64,000 bases of DNA, taken from Thauera chlorobenzoica (GTDB lineage: Bacteria; Pseudomonadota; Gammaproteobacteria; Burkholderiales; Rhodocyclaceae). The stretch spans positions 1,674,001-1,738,000 of the forward strand of contig NZ_CP018839.1 of assembly GCF_001922305.1 (NCBI RefSeq), written 5' to 3'. The position numbers and the translations under genes were made by a program. Positions 19,006 to 30,991 of this stretch are shown piece by piece (within the stretch, counting starts at the first letter, position 1; every line of letters begins with the position of its first letter). Below the pieces are notes generated by a model. That model saw only the letters and a list, made by a program, of their open reading frames with translations, had not been told where the DNA came from and ran no database searches.

Positions 19006-19356
19006 CTAGCGTGGGTTGTTACGTGACAGGTAGCTTCCCAACGCATCGAGTTCAGCATCGCTGATCTCGACCTTGCGGAAAAACGGCATCACCGAAATGC
19101 CGTTCCGCACGAATGCCCTGACGATCTCGGGGGACAGATCGGTGCGCTGCTCCAGCGCGCCCGGGAGGGCGCCCTGATAGCGAAGATCGAGCGCCTGCGT
19201 TCCCGGATGACCAGGGCCGATCCCGTGGCAGGAAACACACCACTCCTGGAATACTGCCTGGCCGCGCTCGACCCCTGCCTGTCCGCTGGCCCATATCTGA
19301 CCGGATGCCAGCGCCGCCATCATCGCGGTGCCCACGCAAAGCAGCTTTTTCATCAT
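19006..19356 (-). CDS. Periplasmic c-type cytochrome, electron acceptor for the VAO-type flavoprotein
   Basis: A 116-residue monoheme cytochrome c with a signal peptide ending near IWASG, the heme site CVSCH and a likely Met ligand in SVMPFFR. Such subunits accept electrons from VAO/PCMH flavoproteins (PchC in p-cresol methylhydroxylase, the small subunit of eugenol or 4-ethylphenol hydroxylase). The start overlaps the flavoprotein stop by four bases (ATGA), so the two are made together. Last gene of the 14-gene operon. Confidence 0.9.
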   Translation of the reverse strand: MMKKLLCVGTAMMAALASGQIWASGQAGVERGQAVFQEWCVSCHGIGPGHPGTQALDLRYQGALPGALEQRTDLSPEIVRAFVRNGISVMPFFRKVEISDAELDALGSYLSRNNPR

Positions 19357-20999
19357 GCGCCCTCCCGGTAGCGTTTGGGCCAGATGCCGCCGCGCCCCGG
19401 CGCCATGATGCCGTGAGGGTCGATGACGTCCTTGAGCCGCTCCTGGAATCTGAGCAGGATGTTGTTGTTGAAGGAGTACGTTGCCGCCACTGCGTCCTGG
19501 AATATGGGGGCAGTGCGGTATTCGGACCAGCCGTTTTCAGCGGCCAGTTTGATCAGCTTGTTGAAGTCGTCGACGGATTTCCGGTTGCGCTCCTTGTCGG
19601 AACGGGAAACGAACACCGGGAACAGGTAGAGGTAGGTACGGTACTGCCATGACATCGGCACGTTGGTGACGCTGATCGGGGCCGAGGTGATGTTCATTTC
19701 GCGCGCGGCCTGGGTGAAGACCTTGTGCGCGTGGATGAATTCTTCGCCATTGCGGGGGACGATCGGTGAAAACCACGCATGGCCGTCCCCGGGTTCCGGC
19801 ATCGCCGCGGAGCGGGCGCCGATCGAGAAGATCGACATGTTCGGAATGCCCAGTGCAACCTTGTGACGGACCTTTTTGATCGCTTCCGGATTTTCGAGCG
19901 GGAACGCGTAGTTTTCGATTTCTTCGAAGCGGACGCCGGGAATGGCGGCGAAAACCGTCTTCTTGGCATATTCCCAGTTGGCGTAAACGGTTTCCTTCGG
20001 GCCGTAAAAATTGAGCATGACATTCCAGAATTCATGCCCCTGTTTCTCGGCATAGGCCTGGTACTCCTCGACCGTGGAGCCGCCTGGACGGCTGTTGAGC
20101 GCCATCAGCTCGGGGGTCGGCTTGTAGATTTCCGGCTCCATCTGCATGCAAAGCGGATCCATCGGGCAGCTGTAGCGCGGATGGCCGATCAGCCCCTGGT
20201 CTTCCATCTTGTTGACGCCGTTGATCAGCGGGATCAGGTCATGGTATTTCGGGACCTTGACCTGGCCGCTGAGGAAATGGTCCGGCTGCGGTTGCATCCA
20301 GAACCCCATCTTGGTGACGATGCCGAAATTGGATTGGGCGAACAGGCCATCGACGTAGGCGCCATAGCCGTACTTGTTTTCCGCCCAGGTCTTCGAGCCC
20401 GGTATCGCCGCCATCCCGGTGCGCATGATCTCGCCATCGGGGAGCACCACTTCCATGCCGCAATGAGAGCCGAAGTGGTCGCGGTAATTCATCCAGGTGT
20501 AGCCGAGGCCATGGTCAACCGCGTTCCCGAGCGGGCTGCCCCAGCCCGGATCGGGTACGTCCATCATGACCTTGAAGCCGCGCTCGTGGATGTACTTGTA
20601 CAGATCGAAATAGGAAACGCCCGGCTCGACAATGCAGAAATTCCTCTTGTCATCGACTTCGATGACTTTGTTCATGCGCTTGAGATCGACGATGACGTTG
20701 CCCGCCATGTTCGGAGCGGAACCGCCGTAGCCCAGGTTCTTGCCGGTGGAGATGGCAAACAGCGGGATCCTGTACTTGCTGGCGATGCGCACCACGGCCT
20801 GGACTTGCTCGACGTTTTCCGGCGCAACCGCTGCGGATGCGACCAGTTCGTCGGGTTCTCCCCACTGCAGGGAATAGGCATCCCGGTACAGATGCATGTC
20901 CTCGTCGCCGGTGAACACCCAGTTTTCACCCACGACCAGGCGGAATTCTTTCAGTGCAGCGTTGAAGTCTTCGGCGCTGACGCCTTTGGGAAGTTTCAT
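19353..20999 (-). CDS. VAO-family 4-alkylphenol dehydrogenase/hydroxylase flavoprotein (4-ethylphenol type)
   Basis: This 548-residue flavoprotein dehydrogenates a 4-alkylphenol at the benzylic carbon; water addition then gives the secondary alcohol. The PP-loop region ISTGKNLGYGG carries the phenolate Tyr91. Asp162 (NAVDHG) is the likely base, and Tyr494-Arg495 (SEYRT) bind the phenolate. His407 in GDGHAWFSPI aligns with VAO His422 (NGAHLFFSPI), predicting histidyl-FAD. The PCMH tyrosine is absent. The C-terminus (PGRGGIWPKRY) is VAO-like. A GTG three bases earlier is an alternative start; AAGGA precedes the ATG. With the cytochrome it is the best candidate for 4-ethylphenol methylene hydroxylase. 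Confidence 0.85.
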   Translation of the reverse strand: MKLPKGVSAEDFNAALKEFRLVVGENWVFTGDEDMHLYRDAYSLQWGEPDELVASAAVAPENVEQVQAVVRIASKYRIPLFAISTGKNLGYGGSAPNMAGNVIVDLKRMNKVIEVDDKRNFCIVEPGVSYFDLYKYIHERGFKVMMDVPDPGWGSPLGNAVDHGLGYTWMNYRDHFGSHCGMEVVLPDGEIMRTGMAAIPGSKTWAENKYGYGAYVDGLFAQSNFGIVTKMGFWMQPQPDHFLSGQVKVPKYHDLIPLINGVNKMEDQGLIGHPRYSCPMDPLCMQMEPEIYKPTPELMALNSRPGGSTVEEYQAYAEKQGHEFWNVMLNFYGPKETVYANWEYAKKTVFAAIPGVRFEEIENYAFPLENPEAIKKVRHKVALGIPNMSIFSIGARSAAMPEPGDGHAWFSPIVPRNGEEFIHAHKVFTQAAREMNITSAPISVTNVPMSWQYRTYLYLFPVFVSRSDKERNRKSVDDFNKLIKLAAENGWSEYRTAPIFQDAVAATYSFNNNILLRFQERLKDVIDPHGIMAPGRGGIWPKRYREGA

Positions 21000-21661
21000 C
21001 ACACGGTCCTTTCAACAGTAGCAAAAGCGTTGCGCGCCGAGGCGGAGGAGGGGCGCGGGGCAATGACCCAGGAAACCAGCGGAGCAGGGTTGGGCACAGC
21101 GTCCAGCCCGGGGCGGGGCCGTGCCGTGATCGCCAAGGTCGATGGCGTCTGCTCCGGACGGTAGCAGCGGGACAACATGCCGGCCACGCAGGCGCCCAGG
21201 CCGGGGTGCTCCGAAGCGGCCTTCTCGAATGCGTTCAACATCACGGCCGGGCCGGTCAGCTGGTGTTCGATGCGGCCGTTGCCCTGGCTGCGGTGCTGTG
21301 CGCGAAAAATGACGCGCAAGCCATGGTCCCACCCCATGCGCTCGAGCACGAACAGGGCGCTGGCATGGGTCAGACCCGCGATGGCCACGGGTTCGTGCCG
21401 CCACCGCGCGGCAAGGTGGTTCATCCAGAACTCGGTCACGTCGCCGTCGATGTCATGGGTGGCGTAGCCGTGCTGCCCGGCCGCAGCGCCGAAAGCGGCG
21501 CTGGGGGGAAAGCCGTTGTCGTAGAGGACGGAAAAAAGGGACAAGGGTGCGATGTCCCGGCCGGGGGCGAGCGCGGAGGTGAAGCCCGGGATCGACATCC
21601 CGGCGAGCGCCAGACCGCTCATTGTCATTGACCCTTGGAGAAAAGCTCTTCTTGAAAGCAC
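20999..21661 (-). CDS. Tat-exported protein of unknown function, partner of the VAO-type enzyme
   Basis: About 220 residues from a GTG start at 21661, supported by GGAGA six bases upstream. The frame opens much earlier, but the twin-arginine signal SRRAFLQG followed by a hydrophobic stretch sits right after the GTG. No domain is recognised. The mature part has a His-rich segment, AQHRSQGNGRIEH (from about 121), resembling SAHHRSSSSATRH in the protein at 50079-50666. Both lie next to a VAO/PCMH gene and its cytochrome. Its stop overlaps the flavoprotein start (TGATG). It may assist folding, FAD loading or electron transfer in the periplasm; this is inference. Confidence 0.65.
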   Translation of the reverse strand: MLSRRAFLQGSMTMSGLALAGMSIPGFTSALAPGRDIAPLSLFSVLYDNGFPPSAAFGAAAGQHGYATHDIDGDVTEFWMNHLAARWRHEPVAIAGLTHASALFVLERMGWDHGLRVIFRAQHRSQGNGRIEHQLTGPAVMLNAFEKAASEHPGLGACVAGMLSRCYRPEQTPSTLAITARPRPGLDAVPNPAPLVSWVIAPRPSSASARNAFATVERTV

Positions 21662-21696
21662 AGGGAGTCTCCACGAAGACGATTGGGTGGCTACGC

Positions 21697-22704
21697 TCAG
21701 AATTCGAGGCAGATCTTGCCGAAATGCCCGCCGGCCTGCTGCAGGCGGAAGGCGTCGGCGATGGCTTCGAGGGCAAAGGAGCGGTCGATGACAGGCACGA
21801 TCCCGGTCGCTTCGAGCGCACGGACGAGCTCGGTCTGCTGGCGGCGGTTGCCGACGATCAGCCCTTGCAGGCGTTGCTGGCGCTTCATCAGCGCGGCCGT
21901 CGGCACCGGCCCTGCGCCGCCCGTCAGCACACCGATCAGGGCGATATGTCCCCCGATCCGGCAGGCCTGGATCGACTGCGCCAGGGTGCCGGGCCCGCCG
22001 ACTTCGATGACGTGATCGACGCCGCGGCCGCCGGTGAACTCGAGCACGCGCGACGCCCATTGCGCTTCGCGGCGGTAGTTGATGGTGTGGCTGGCGCCGA
22101 GTGCCCGGGCATGTTCGAGCTTCTCGTCCGACGACGAGGTCGCGATCACGCTGGCGCCCATCGCCTTGGCGAACTGGAGGGCGAAGATCGACACTCCTCC
22201 CGTGCCCAGTACCAGGACGCTGTCGCCGGCTTTCAGACCGCCGTTGTAGACCAGGGCGCGCCAGGCGGTGAGGCCGGCGGTCGTCAGCGTGGCGGCCTGG
22301 GCGTGGCTGTAGCCACGCGGGGTACGGGTGAATGCCGTCGCCGGGCGGACGACAACTTCACAGGCGTAGCCATCGACCCCGTCACCGGGGGTGGTGGAAA
22401 AATCCGCGATCGGAGCTTCGCCATCCTGCCAGTGTGGGAAGAAGGTCGAGACGACGGCGTCGCCGACGGCGAATTCATCGACCCCTTCCCCGACCGCTTC
22501 GACGACGCCGGCGCCGTCGGACATCGGGATGCGTCCGTCGGCGGCCGGCATCGCGCCGCTGACGACGCCAAGATCATGGAAGTTGAGGGAGCTGGCGTGA
22601 ATCCTGACCCGGATCTCGCCCGGCCCGGGCCGCCCGGGATCGGGAAGTTCGACCAGGTCGAGGTGATCGAGGCCGCCGGGAGTGCGTAATCTGATTGCTT
22701 TCAT
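21697..22704 (-). CDS. MDR-family NAD(P)-dependent alcohol dehydrogenase/quinone reductase
   Basis: This 335-residue medium-chain reductase has the GroES-like N-domain (SLNFHDLGVVSGAMP) and a Rossmann domain (VLVLGTGGVSIFALQFAKAMGA). The cysteine ligands of zinc alcohol dehydrogenases are absent, so it belongs to the zinc-free quinone/enoyl reductase side of the family. It lies between the thiolase and the Tat protein in the alkylphenol operon. A role in reducing an enone or quinone-methide by-product, or as an extra alcohol dehydrogenase, is possible; none is required for the core pathway. Confidence 0.8.
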   Translation of the reverse strand: MKAIRLRTPGGLDHLDLVELPDPGRPGPGEIRVRIHASSLNFHDLGVVSGAMPAADGRIPMSDGAGVVEAVGEGVDEFAVGDAVVSTFFPHWQDGEAPIADFSTTPGDGVDGYACEVVVRPATAFTRTPRGYSHAQAATLTTAGLTAWRALVYNGGLKAGDSVLVLGTGGVSIFALQFAKAMGASVIATSSSDEKLEHARALGASHTINYRREAQWASRVLEFTGGRGVDHVIEVGGPGTLAQSIQACRIGGHIALIGVLTGGAGPVPTAALMKRQQRLQGLIVGNRRQQTELVRALEATGIVPVIDRSFALEAIADAFRLQQAGGHFGKICLEF

Positions 22705-22742
22705 GCAATTTTCCTACTGTCAAAAAATGGACGCGGACCTGA

Positions 22743-23927
22743 TCAGATGCCTTTCCCATACAGGGTCACGACACAGGCGCCGCCCAGCCCCAGGTTATGC
22801 TGCAGCGCAAGGCGCGCCCCGCTGACCTGGCGGGCGCCGGCTTCGCCGCGCAATTGCGAAACCAGTTCCGTACACTGGGCGAGGCCGGTCGCGCCCAGCG
22901 GGTGTCCCTTCGACATGAGCCCGCCGGACGGATTGACGACGTATCTGCCGCCGTAGGTGTTGTCGCCGCGCGCGATGAAGCCTTCCGCCTCGCCCTCGCC
23001 GCAGAGCCCCAGCCCTTCGTAAGTGATCACCTCGTTCGAAGTGAAGCAGTCATGCAGTTCGACGACGTCGATGTCCTGCGGGCCGATCCCGGCCTGTGCG
23101 TACACTTGCGCGGCGGCGTTGCGGGTCATGTCGGCACCGGCGAGATCGATCGGGTTGTCGTTGCGGGCCGGACGGTCGGTGGTCATCGCCTGGGCGAGGA
23201 TCGGGATGCCGCGGGCAAGGCCGTGGCGGCGGGCGAAGGCTTCGCTGCACACGACCGCCGCTGCCGCGCCGCAGGAGGGCGGGCAGGCTTCGAGACGGGT
23301 CAGATAGGGCGCGAAAATCACCGGCGACTGCATGACCTCGTCGACGGTGAGCGGCTGGTTGAAGATCGCCAGCGGGTTGTTCATCGCGTGCTTGCGGGTC
23401 TTCACCGCTACTTTGGCAAAGATGTCGGGGTTGGCGCCGGTCTTTTCAATGTAGGCCAGAGCGGCGGAGCCGAACAGGCGATGGGCGTTGGACGCCGGCG
23501 GTACGCCCGGCACGATGTTTTCGAGCTGATCTTCCATCTCGAGCAGCGGGGAGGTGCGATCGTTCCACACTGCGCCCAGTGCGCCCGGGCGCATTTCCTC
23601 GAAGCCGAACGCCAGCGCACAGTCGACGCTGCCGGAGAGCACCGCCTGGCGGGCCAGGAACAGGGCCGACGAGCCCGACGAGCAGTTGTTATTGACGTTG
23701 AACAGCGGGATGCCGGTCATGCCGACCCGGTACAGCGCTGCCTGGCCGCAGGCGCTGTCGCCGAAGACGTAGCTGGCGTAGGCCTGCTGGATTTCGTCGT
23801 AAGGGATGCCGGCGTCGGCAAGGGCGGCGCGAATGGCCTTCGACGCCATGATTTCATAAGGCTCCTGAGTGCCGGGCTTGACGAACTTGACCATCCCGAC
23901 GCCGATGACCTGAACAGGTGCAGACAT
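22743..23927 (-). CDS. tioL: Thiolase (4-hydroxybenzoylacetyl-CoA thiolase candidate)
   Basis: This 394-residue thiolase of the SCP2/lipid-transfer branch has active-site Cys82 (NNNCSSGSSA), the ELHDCFTSNE motif and GHPLGATG near the C-terminus. It is predicted to cleave 4-hydroxybenzoylacetyl-CoA with CoA to 4-hydroxybenzoyl-CoA and acetyl-CoA, the last step of 4-ethylphenol and 4-hydroxyacetophenone degradation. The operon also encodes the carboxylase and synthetase that would make this substrate. The tioL name follows my memory of the EbN1 cluster. Confidence 0.82.
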   Translation of the reverse strand: MSAPVQVIGVGMVKFVKPGTQEPYEIMASKAIRAALADAGIPYDEIQQAYASYVFGDSACGQAALYRVGMTGIPLFNVNNNCSSGSSALFLARQAVLSGSVDCALAFGFEEMRPGALGAVWNDRTSPLLEMEDQLENIVPGVPPASNAHRLFGSAALAYIEKTGANPDIFAKVAVKTRKHAMNNPLAIFNQPLTVDEVMQSPVIFAPYLTRLEACPPSCGAAAAVVCSEAFARRHGLARGIPILAQAMTTDRPARNDNPIDLAGADMTRNAAAQVYAQAGIGPQDIDVVELHDCFTSNEVITYEGLGLCGEGEAEGFIARGDNTYGGRYVVNPSGGLMSKGHPLGATGLAQCTELVSQLRGEAGARQVSGARLALQHNLGLGGACVVTLYGKGI

Positions 23928-23968
23928 GAATGAATATTCCTTCGATGGATTTCAATGAGTGATGACGG

Positions 23969-25560
<1,592 letters not shown>

Positions 25561-25582
25561 GCAATGCACCTCCGCTGTCCGG

Positions 25583-27118
25583 TCATGAGCGATTGGCCAG
25601 GTCGATTCCCGACTTGCCCGGCGACAGGATGTTGTTCGGATCGAAGAGCTGTTTCAGGTCGTGGCAGATGTCCCGGAACGGTCCGAGCTTGCGCATCAGG
25701 TAGTCGCCGGTGGACAGTCCGGTGCGGTAGGGCAGGTAGCCGACCTCGCAGTAGCGGTCGTACATTTCCCGCTCACACAGCTCGGCGCGGCGGCGCTCTT
25801 CGGCATCGCTGCGATCGAACAGCAGCCAGATGATGTGGTGCAGATCGCGGCCGGTCCCCAGGATCAGCTCCGCGGCATAGTGGAAGCCGTACTTCGCGTA
25901 GGTCTCTTCGGCGATCCGGATCTGCTGTTCGACGGCCTCGTTGGTGACGGGGGCGACCGGCGAGATCCACAGCGCCCCCGCCTTGCCTTCCCAGTCCGAC
26001 ATGTCGAATTCCCACAGCGGCTCGCCGCGCATCGCCTTTTCCCGCGCACGCCAGTAGGGGCTCGCCGCCTGTTCTTCCGCGCTCAGGAAGCGGCAGCCGG
26101 GAAGGGCCGAGCGGAAGGCGTCTTCGACGATGCCGCGATAGGTCCGGACCGTTTCTGGCAGGCCGTAGAGCGCGCCGGCGAAGTTCCACTCACCCAGCGC
26201 GTACGTCTCTTTCAATGCCTTCAGGGTTTCCGCCGGGTAGTCGAAGCGCCGGCCGACCCGGGGCAGGATGTTTTTCCCCTCGCCCCAGCACGCCGTCAGT
26301 CCCAGCGCCTTGCGCACGTGGGTGACGCAGGCGCCGTTGGGGATGACCATGTTGAGCTTGAGCGGGCGCAGGATTTCGACCGCCTTGTAGACCGCCTCCG
26401 GGTCGTCCATGGTCACCGCGAGCGGTTCGTAGGCCGGCGGGCGCGGCATCAACCAGAAGCCGGCCTTGGTGACGATACCGAAATTGGACTGGGTGAACAG
26501 GCCGTCGAGCGACGGTCCGTAGCCCCACTTGAAGACCTGCCAGGTCTGCGAGTTCGGCAGCGTTCCGGTGCCGGTGCGCAGCACCTGTCCGTCGGCGAGG
26601 ACGACTTCCATGCCGCAGCTGAACAGGAACTTCTCCCCCAGCGGGGTGTACCCGGCCCCGCGCTCGGTGATGTTGCCCAGGCACGAGCCTTCGGGGCTGC
26701 CACTCGGGACGTCCATCCACAAGGGAATGTCGTTGTCCCTGAGATAGCGATAGAGCTGGGCGAAGGTCACCCCGGGTTCGACCAGGGCGTAGGCGAGCTC
26801 GACGTTGACCTCGAGGATGCGGTTCATCCTTTTGAGGTCGATGATGAGGGTCCCCGGCGTGGCGGCACAGGCCATGCCGTAGCCGCGGTTCTGCCCGCCG
26901 CTCAAGGTCCATACCGGTGTCTTGCAGGTGTTGGCAATTTTCAGCACCTGCTGGAGCTCTTCCGTCGATGTCGGCCGTACCACGGCGGCGGGCAGGATGT
27001 CGGCGGTGGCGAGCATGTTGACGGAATACCGCGAAAGGGTTGCGGTGTCGGTCAGCAGATGTTCCGCGCCGACGACGCGCTCGATCTCCTTCAGTGCCTG
27101 TTCTACGGTCGGTTTCAT
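25583..27118 (-). CDS. VAO/PCMH-family flavoprotein without covalent-FAD residues and without its own cytochrome
   Basis: A 511-residue flavoprotein with the family's FAD domain (TLSGGQNRGYGM), phenolate residues Tyr80, Tyr464 and Arg465, and Glu152 (ITERGAGYTP) where VAO has Asp170. The two known FAD-linking positions carry Ser374 (FDMSDW, where PCMH has Tyr) and Ala (KAGALWISPV, where VAO has His), so non-covalent FAD is predicted. It has no signal peptide and no adjacent cytochrome gene. It could share the operon's cytochrome, act on a related phenol, or be an oxidase-type enzyme. Confidence 0.8.
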   Translation of the reverse strand: MKPTVEQALKEIERVVGAEHLLTDTATLSRYSVNMLATADILPAAVVRPTSTEELQQVLKIANTCKTPVWTLSGGQNRGYGMACAATPGTLIIDLKRMNRILEVNVELAYALVEPGVTFAQLYRYLRDNDIPLWMDVPSGSPEGSCLGNITERGAGYTPLGEKFLFSCGMEVVLADGQVLRTGTGTLPNSQTWQVFKWGYGPSLDGLFTQSNFGIVTKAGFWLMPRPPAYEPLAVTMDDPEAVYKAVEILRPLKLNMVIPNGACVTHVRKALGLTACWGEGKNILPRVGRRFDYPAETLKALKETYALGEWNFAGALYGLPETVRTYRGIVEDAFRSALPGCRFLSAEEQAASPYWRAREKAMRGEPLWEFDMSDWEGKAGALWISPVAPVTNEAVEQQIRIAEETYAKYGFHYAAELILGTGRDLHHIIWLLFDRSDAEERRRAELCEREMYDRYCEVGYLPYRTGLSTGDYLMRKLGPFRDICHDLKQLFDPNNILSPGKSGIDLANRS

Positions 27119-27245
27119 TGCACTGTGCCTCCGTTGCGTGGATCGCTGGACCGGAATGTCCGGCTTGTTCTGGAAAAAAGGGAAGGCCGCTGCGGGCCGG
27201 CGCCGGGGGGAAGGGATTCATCGGGCGCCGGATGCATGGCGGGGT

Positions 27246-28127
27246 CTAAAGTGTCTGGCCTTGCAGCAAGCGCAGCAGCTCATCGACGCCGTGCACGGTC
27301 AGGTGCGGCCAGCGCGCCGGCGGCAGATGCGAAAACGAATCTGCATCGCCCAGCCCGGTATTGACCGCGACGGCGAGCGAGCGGCCGCGGTGTGCCATTG
27401 GGACCTCCAGTTCGGGATCGTCGCCGACCACCGCCAGGTCCTTGGCCCGCACCCCGAGGCGGCGGGCTGCAGCGCTCAGGGCATGGATCGAGGGCTTGCC
27501 CACGATCTGCACCCGGCAGCCGGTCAGATCCTTGAGCATTGCGGAAATGGCCCGGGACGTGCCCAGCGTCTTGCCCGCCGCGGTGGCGAAAAACATGGCC
27601 TGTGACGAGCTGAAGGCCTGCGCCCCGCCCCAGACCGCGTAGCAGGCCGCTTCGAGGTTGTTCATGGTGAATTCGCGGTACCAGCCGATCAGCACGGCAT
27701 CGGCCTGGGGCCGGCCCACCGGGGCGACGACCTCGATTCCCGCCTTGCGCAGCGGCATCGCCAGGCCGTCGCCGCCGAGCACCAGCACGCGCTTGTAGCC
27801 GCGCTGGACGAACAGATCCACCGCGCTGCTCGCCGGCGTCATCATCGCTGCGTCGGGCAGCGCGAAGCCGAGCTTGCGCAGCGTGGTGGCGTACTCTTCG
27901 GGCGAGCGCGCGGTGCCGTTGGTGAAGACGGCAAACGGGATGCTGTGCTCGCTCAGCCAGTGGGTGATTTCCAGCGCGCCCGGGAGCGGCTTCATGTCAT
28001 GGTTGCGCTCATTGCCGAGCAACAGCGTGCCGTCCATGTCGAAAACGAAACCGCGGGTGCGGCCGAGGCGGGCGAGAGTGGCTGCGGGGATGCCCTGCCC
28101 GGTAAAAGCGATGCTGTCGTCACGCAT
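27246..28127 (-). CDS. HAD-family phosphatase (NagD-like, subfamily IIA)
   Basis: This 293-residue protein has the HAD nucleophile motif FVFDMDGTLLLGN, motif II VFTNGTARSPEEY, a lysine region VGKPS and the acidic motif VGDDPELEVPMA. NagD-type enzymes dephosphorylate small phosphorylated compounds or nucleotides. Its start overlaps the carboxyltransferase gene by eight bases. This suggests a role tied to the carboxylase, perhaps removing a phosphorylated side product or an inhibitory metabolite. Its role in the pathway is not known to me. Confidence 0.8.
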   Translation of the reverse strand: MRDDSIAFTGQGIPAATLARLGRTRGFVFDMDGTLLLGNERNHDMKPLPGALEITHWLSEHSIPFAVFTNGTARSPEEYATTLRKLGFALPDAAMMTPASSAVDLFVQRGYKRVLVLGGDGLAMPLRKAGIEVVAPVGRPQADAVLIGWYREFTMNNLEAACYAVWGGAQAFSSSQAMFFATAAGKTLGTSRAISAMLKDLTGCRVQIVGKPSIHALSAAARRLGVRAKDLAVVGDDPELEVPMAHRGRSLAVAVNTGLGDADSFSHLPPARWPHLTVHGVDELLRLLQGQTL

Positions 28128-29607
28128 TGGCGTTCTCCTTGCTGCCGTTACCGTGCAGTTCGAGGTGGAAATTGGGTTTGTCGATCACGATGTCGGAGAC
28201 GCCCGGGCGGGTTTGCAGCGCGCGCAGCAGCTTCAGCACCGGTTGCACGTCGGGGTTGTAGTGCCGGCGCGCGGGGCCGGCGGCGAGCATGGCCTCGACC
28301 TGTTCCGCCGGCATCGTCGCGCGCAGCAGGAACTCTTCGTCCGAAATGCCGGGCGGGAACTGGCGGCGCATTTCCGCCAGCGGCGGCGGCGGCGGCTCGT
28401 TCATCAGCTCCTTGGCGCGCGGACGGGCCAGGATGCGGTCCTTGACCTGGGGGTCGATGATGCCGGTCGGGCGGCCGAAGTTGCCGAGGACGTAGCGGAT
28501 CACCTGGTCCGAGACGTTGGCGTAGCGTTCGTTGCCGATCACGTTGTAGAAGGCCTGCGAGCCGAGCATCTGGGGGAAGGGCGTGACCATGATCGGATAG
28601 CCCAGTTCGGCGCGCACCCGGCTCAGCTCCTCCATGACTTCGTCGAAGCGATGTTCGAGCTTCAGTTCCGCGAGCTGGCGCCGGGTGGTCGAGATGTAGC
28701 CGCCCGCGGCCTGGTGGCGCAGGAAGGCGGCATCGAACTCCTGGGGCATGCCCACCGGCAGGTTCTCGGCGGCGGCGATGCGGGTAAAGTAGTTCGACAC
28801 CAGGGCCAGCGCGCGGTCGTCGACGTCCACCGTGTGGCCCAGTTCGCGCAGGTTGGCGACGACGCGCTGCGCGTTCGGCAGCGCCGTGCCGCTGCTCAGT
28901 GCGCCGCAGCCGATCTGCAGGGCGTCGATGCCCAGCTCGGCGGCGGTCATGTAGGTGATCGGCGCCAGCCCGATGTTGCAGTGGGAATGCAGTTCCAGCG
29001 CCTTGCCGCCCAGTTGCGCCTGGATCGCCGGGATCAGCGTGCGCGCCCGTTCGGGCGTCAGGATGCCGGCCGGGTCCTTGATGTAGAGGCGGTCGATGTC
29101 GGGCGAGCGGGCCAGTTGCGCGGCGAAGTTCGCGTAGTAGGCATCGTCGTGCACGACGCTGATGGTGTAGGTCAGGGCCGCGATGATCTCGCTGGCGCCG
29201 GCCTTGCGCATCATCTGCGCCGATTCGAGCATCGCCTGCGCATCGTTCATCGGGTCCATGACGATAAAGCGCGAAATGCCGTTGATGACGAGCCGGTCAT
29301 ACACGAGTTGCATGAACTCGGGGTGCTGACTCTCCCAGGAGATGAAGCGCAGCCCGGTGCCGATGAATTCCAGCGGGGTGTTGGGCATCGCCGCGTGGGT
29401 GAGGCGGATGCGTTCCCACGGATCTTCGCGGTGGGTCTTGATCGCCATCCCCATGTGCGTGCTCGAGGCGTAATTGATGGCGCGGAAACCGACCCGGTCG
29501 AGGATCGGGGCGATCGACAGGATCTGCGGGGTATTGAGCCCGGTTGCGCCCCACAGGCTCTGGTTGCCGTCGCGGATCGAGGTGTCGATGAGCTGGAGAT
29601 GGGCCAT
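28120..29607 (-). CDS. Biotin-dependent carboxylase, carboxyltransferase subunit (4-hydroxyacetophenone carboxylase candidate)
   Basis: This 495-residue protein has an N-terminal pyruvate-carboxyltransferase TIM barrel (LIDTSIRDGNQSLWG, with metal-ligand HSHCNIG) and a C-terminal PYC/OADA-type conserved domain. It belongs with oxaloacetate/pyruvate carboxyltransferases, but the family is used in Aromatoleum for p-hydroxyacetophenone (XccABC, from memory). AAAGGAA precedes the ATG at 29607. With the biotin carboxylase and carrier just upstream it forms a complete carboxylase turning the ketone into 4-hydroxybenzoylacetate. Confidence 0.82.
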   Translation of the reverse strand: MAHLQLIDTSIRDGNQSLWGATGLNTPQILSIAPILDRVGFRAINYASSTHMGMAIKTHREDPWERIRLTHAAMPNTPLEFIGTGLRFISWESQHPEFMQLVYDRLVINGISRFIVMDPMNDAQAMLESAQMMRKAGASEIIAALTYTISVVHDDAYYANFAAQLARSPDIDRLYIKDPAGILTPERARTLIPAIQAQLGGKALELHSHCNIGLAPITYMTAAELGIDALQIGCGALSSGTALPNAQRVVANLRELGHTVDVDDRALALVSNYFTRIAAAENLPVGMPQEFDAAFLRHQAAGGYISTTRRQLAELKLEHRFDEVMEELSRVRAELGYPIMVTPFPQMLGSQAFYNVIGNERYANVSDQVIRYVLGNFGRPTGIIDPQVKDRILARPRAKELMNEPPPPPLAEMRRQFPPGISDEEFLLRATMPAEQVEAMLAAGPARRHYNPDVQPVLKLLRALQTRPGVSDIVIDKPNFHLELHGNGSKENANA

Positions 29608-29608
29608 G

Positions 29609-30987
<1,379 letters not shown>

Positions 30988-30991
<4 letters not shown>

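Noticed and set aside
25583..27118. Assigning VAO-type histidyl-FAD from the HH pair at 427-428
   Set aside because: Counting back from the Tyr-Arg motif shows this HH matches residues 466-467 of VAO, not His422; the true linking position is Ala here.
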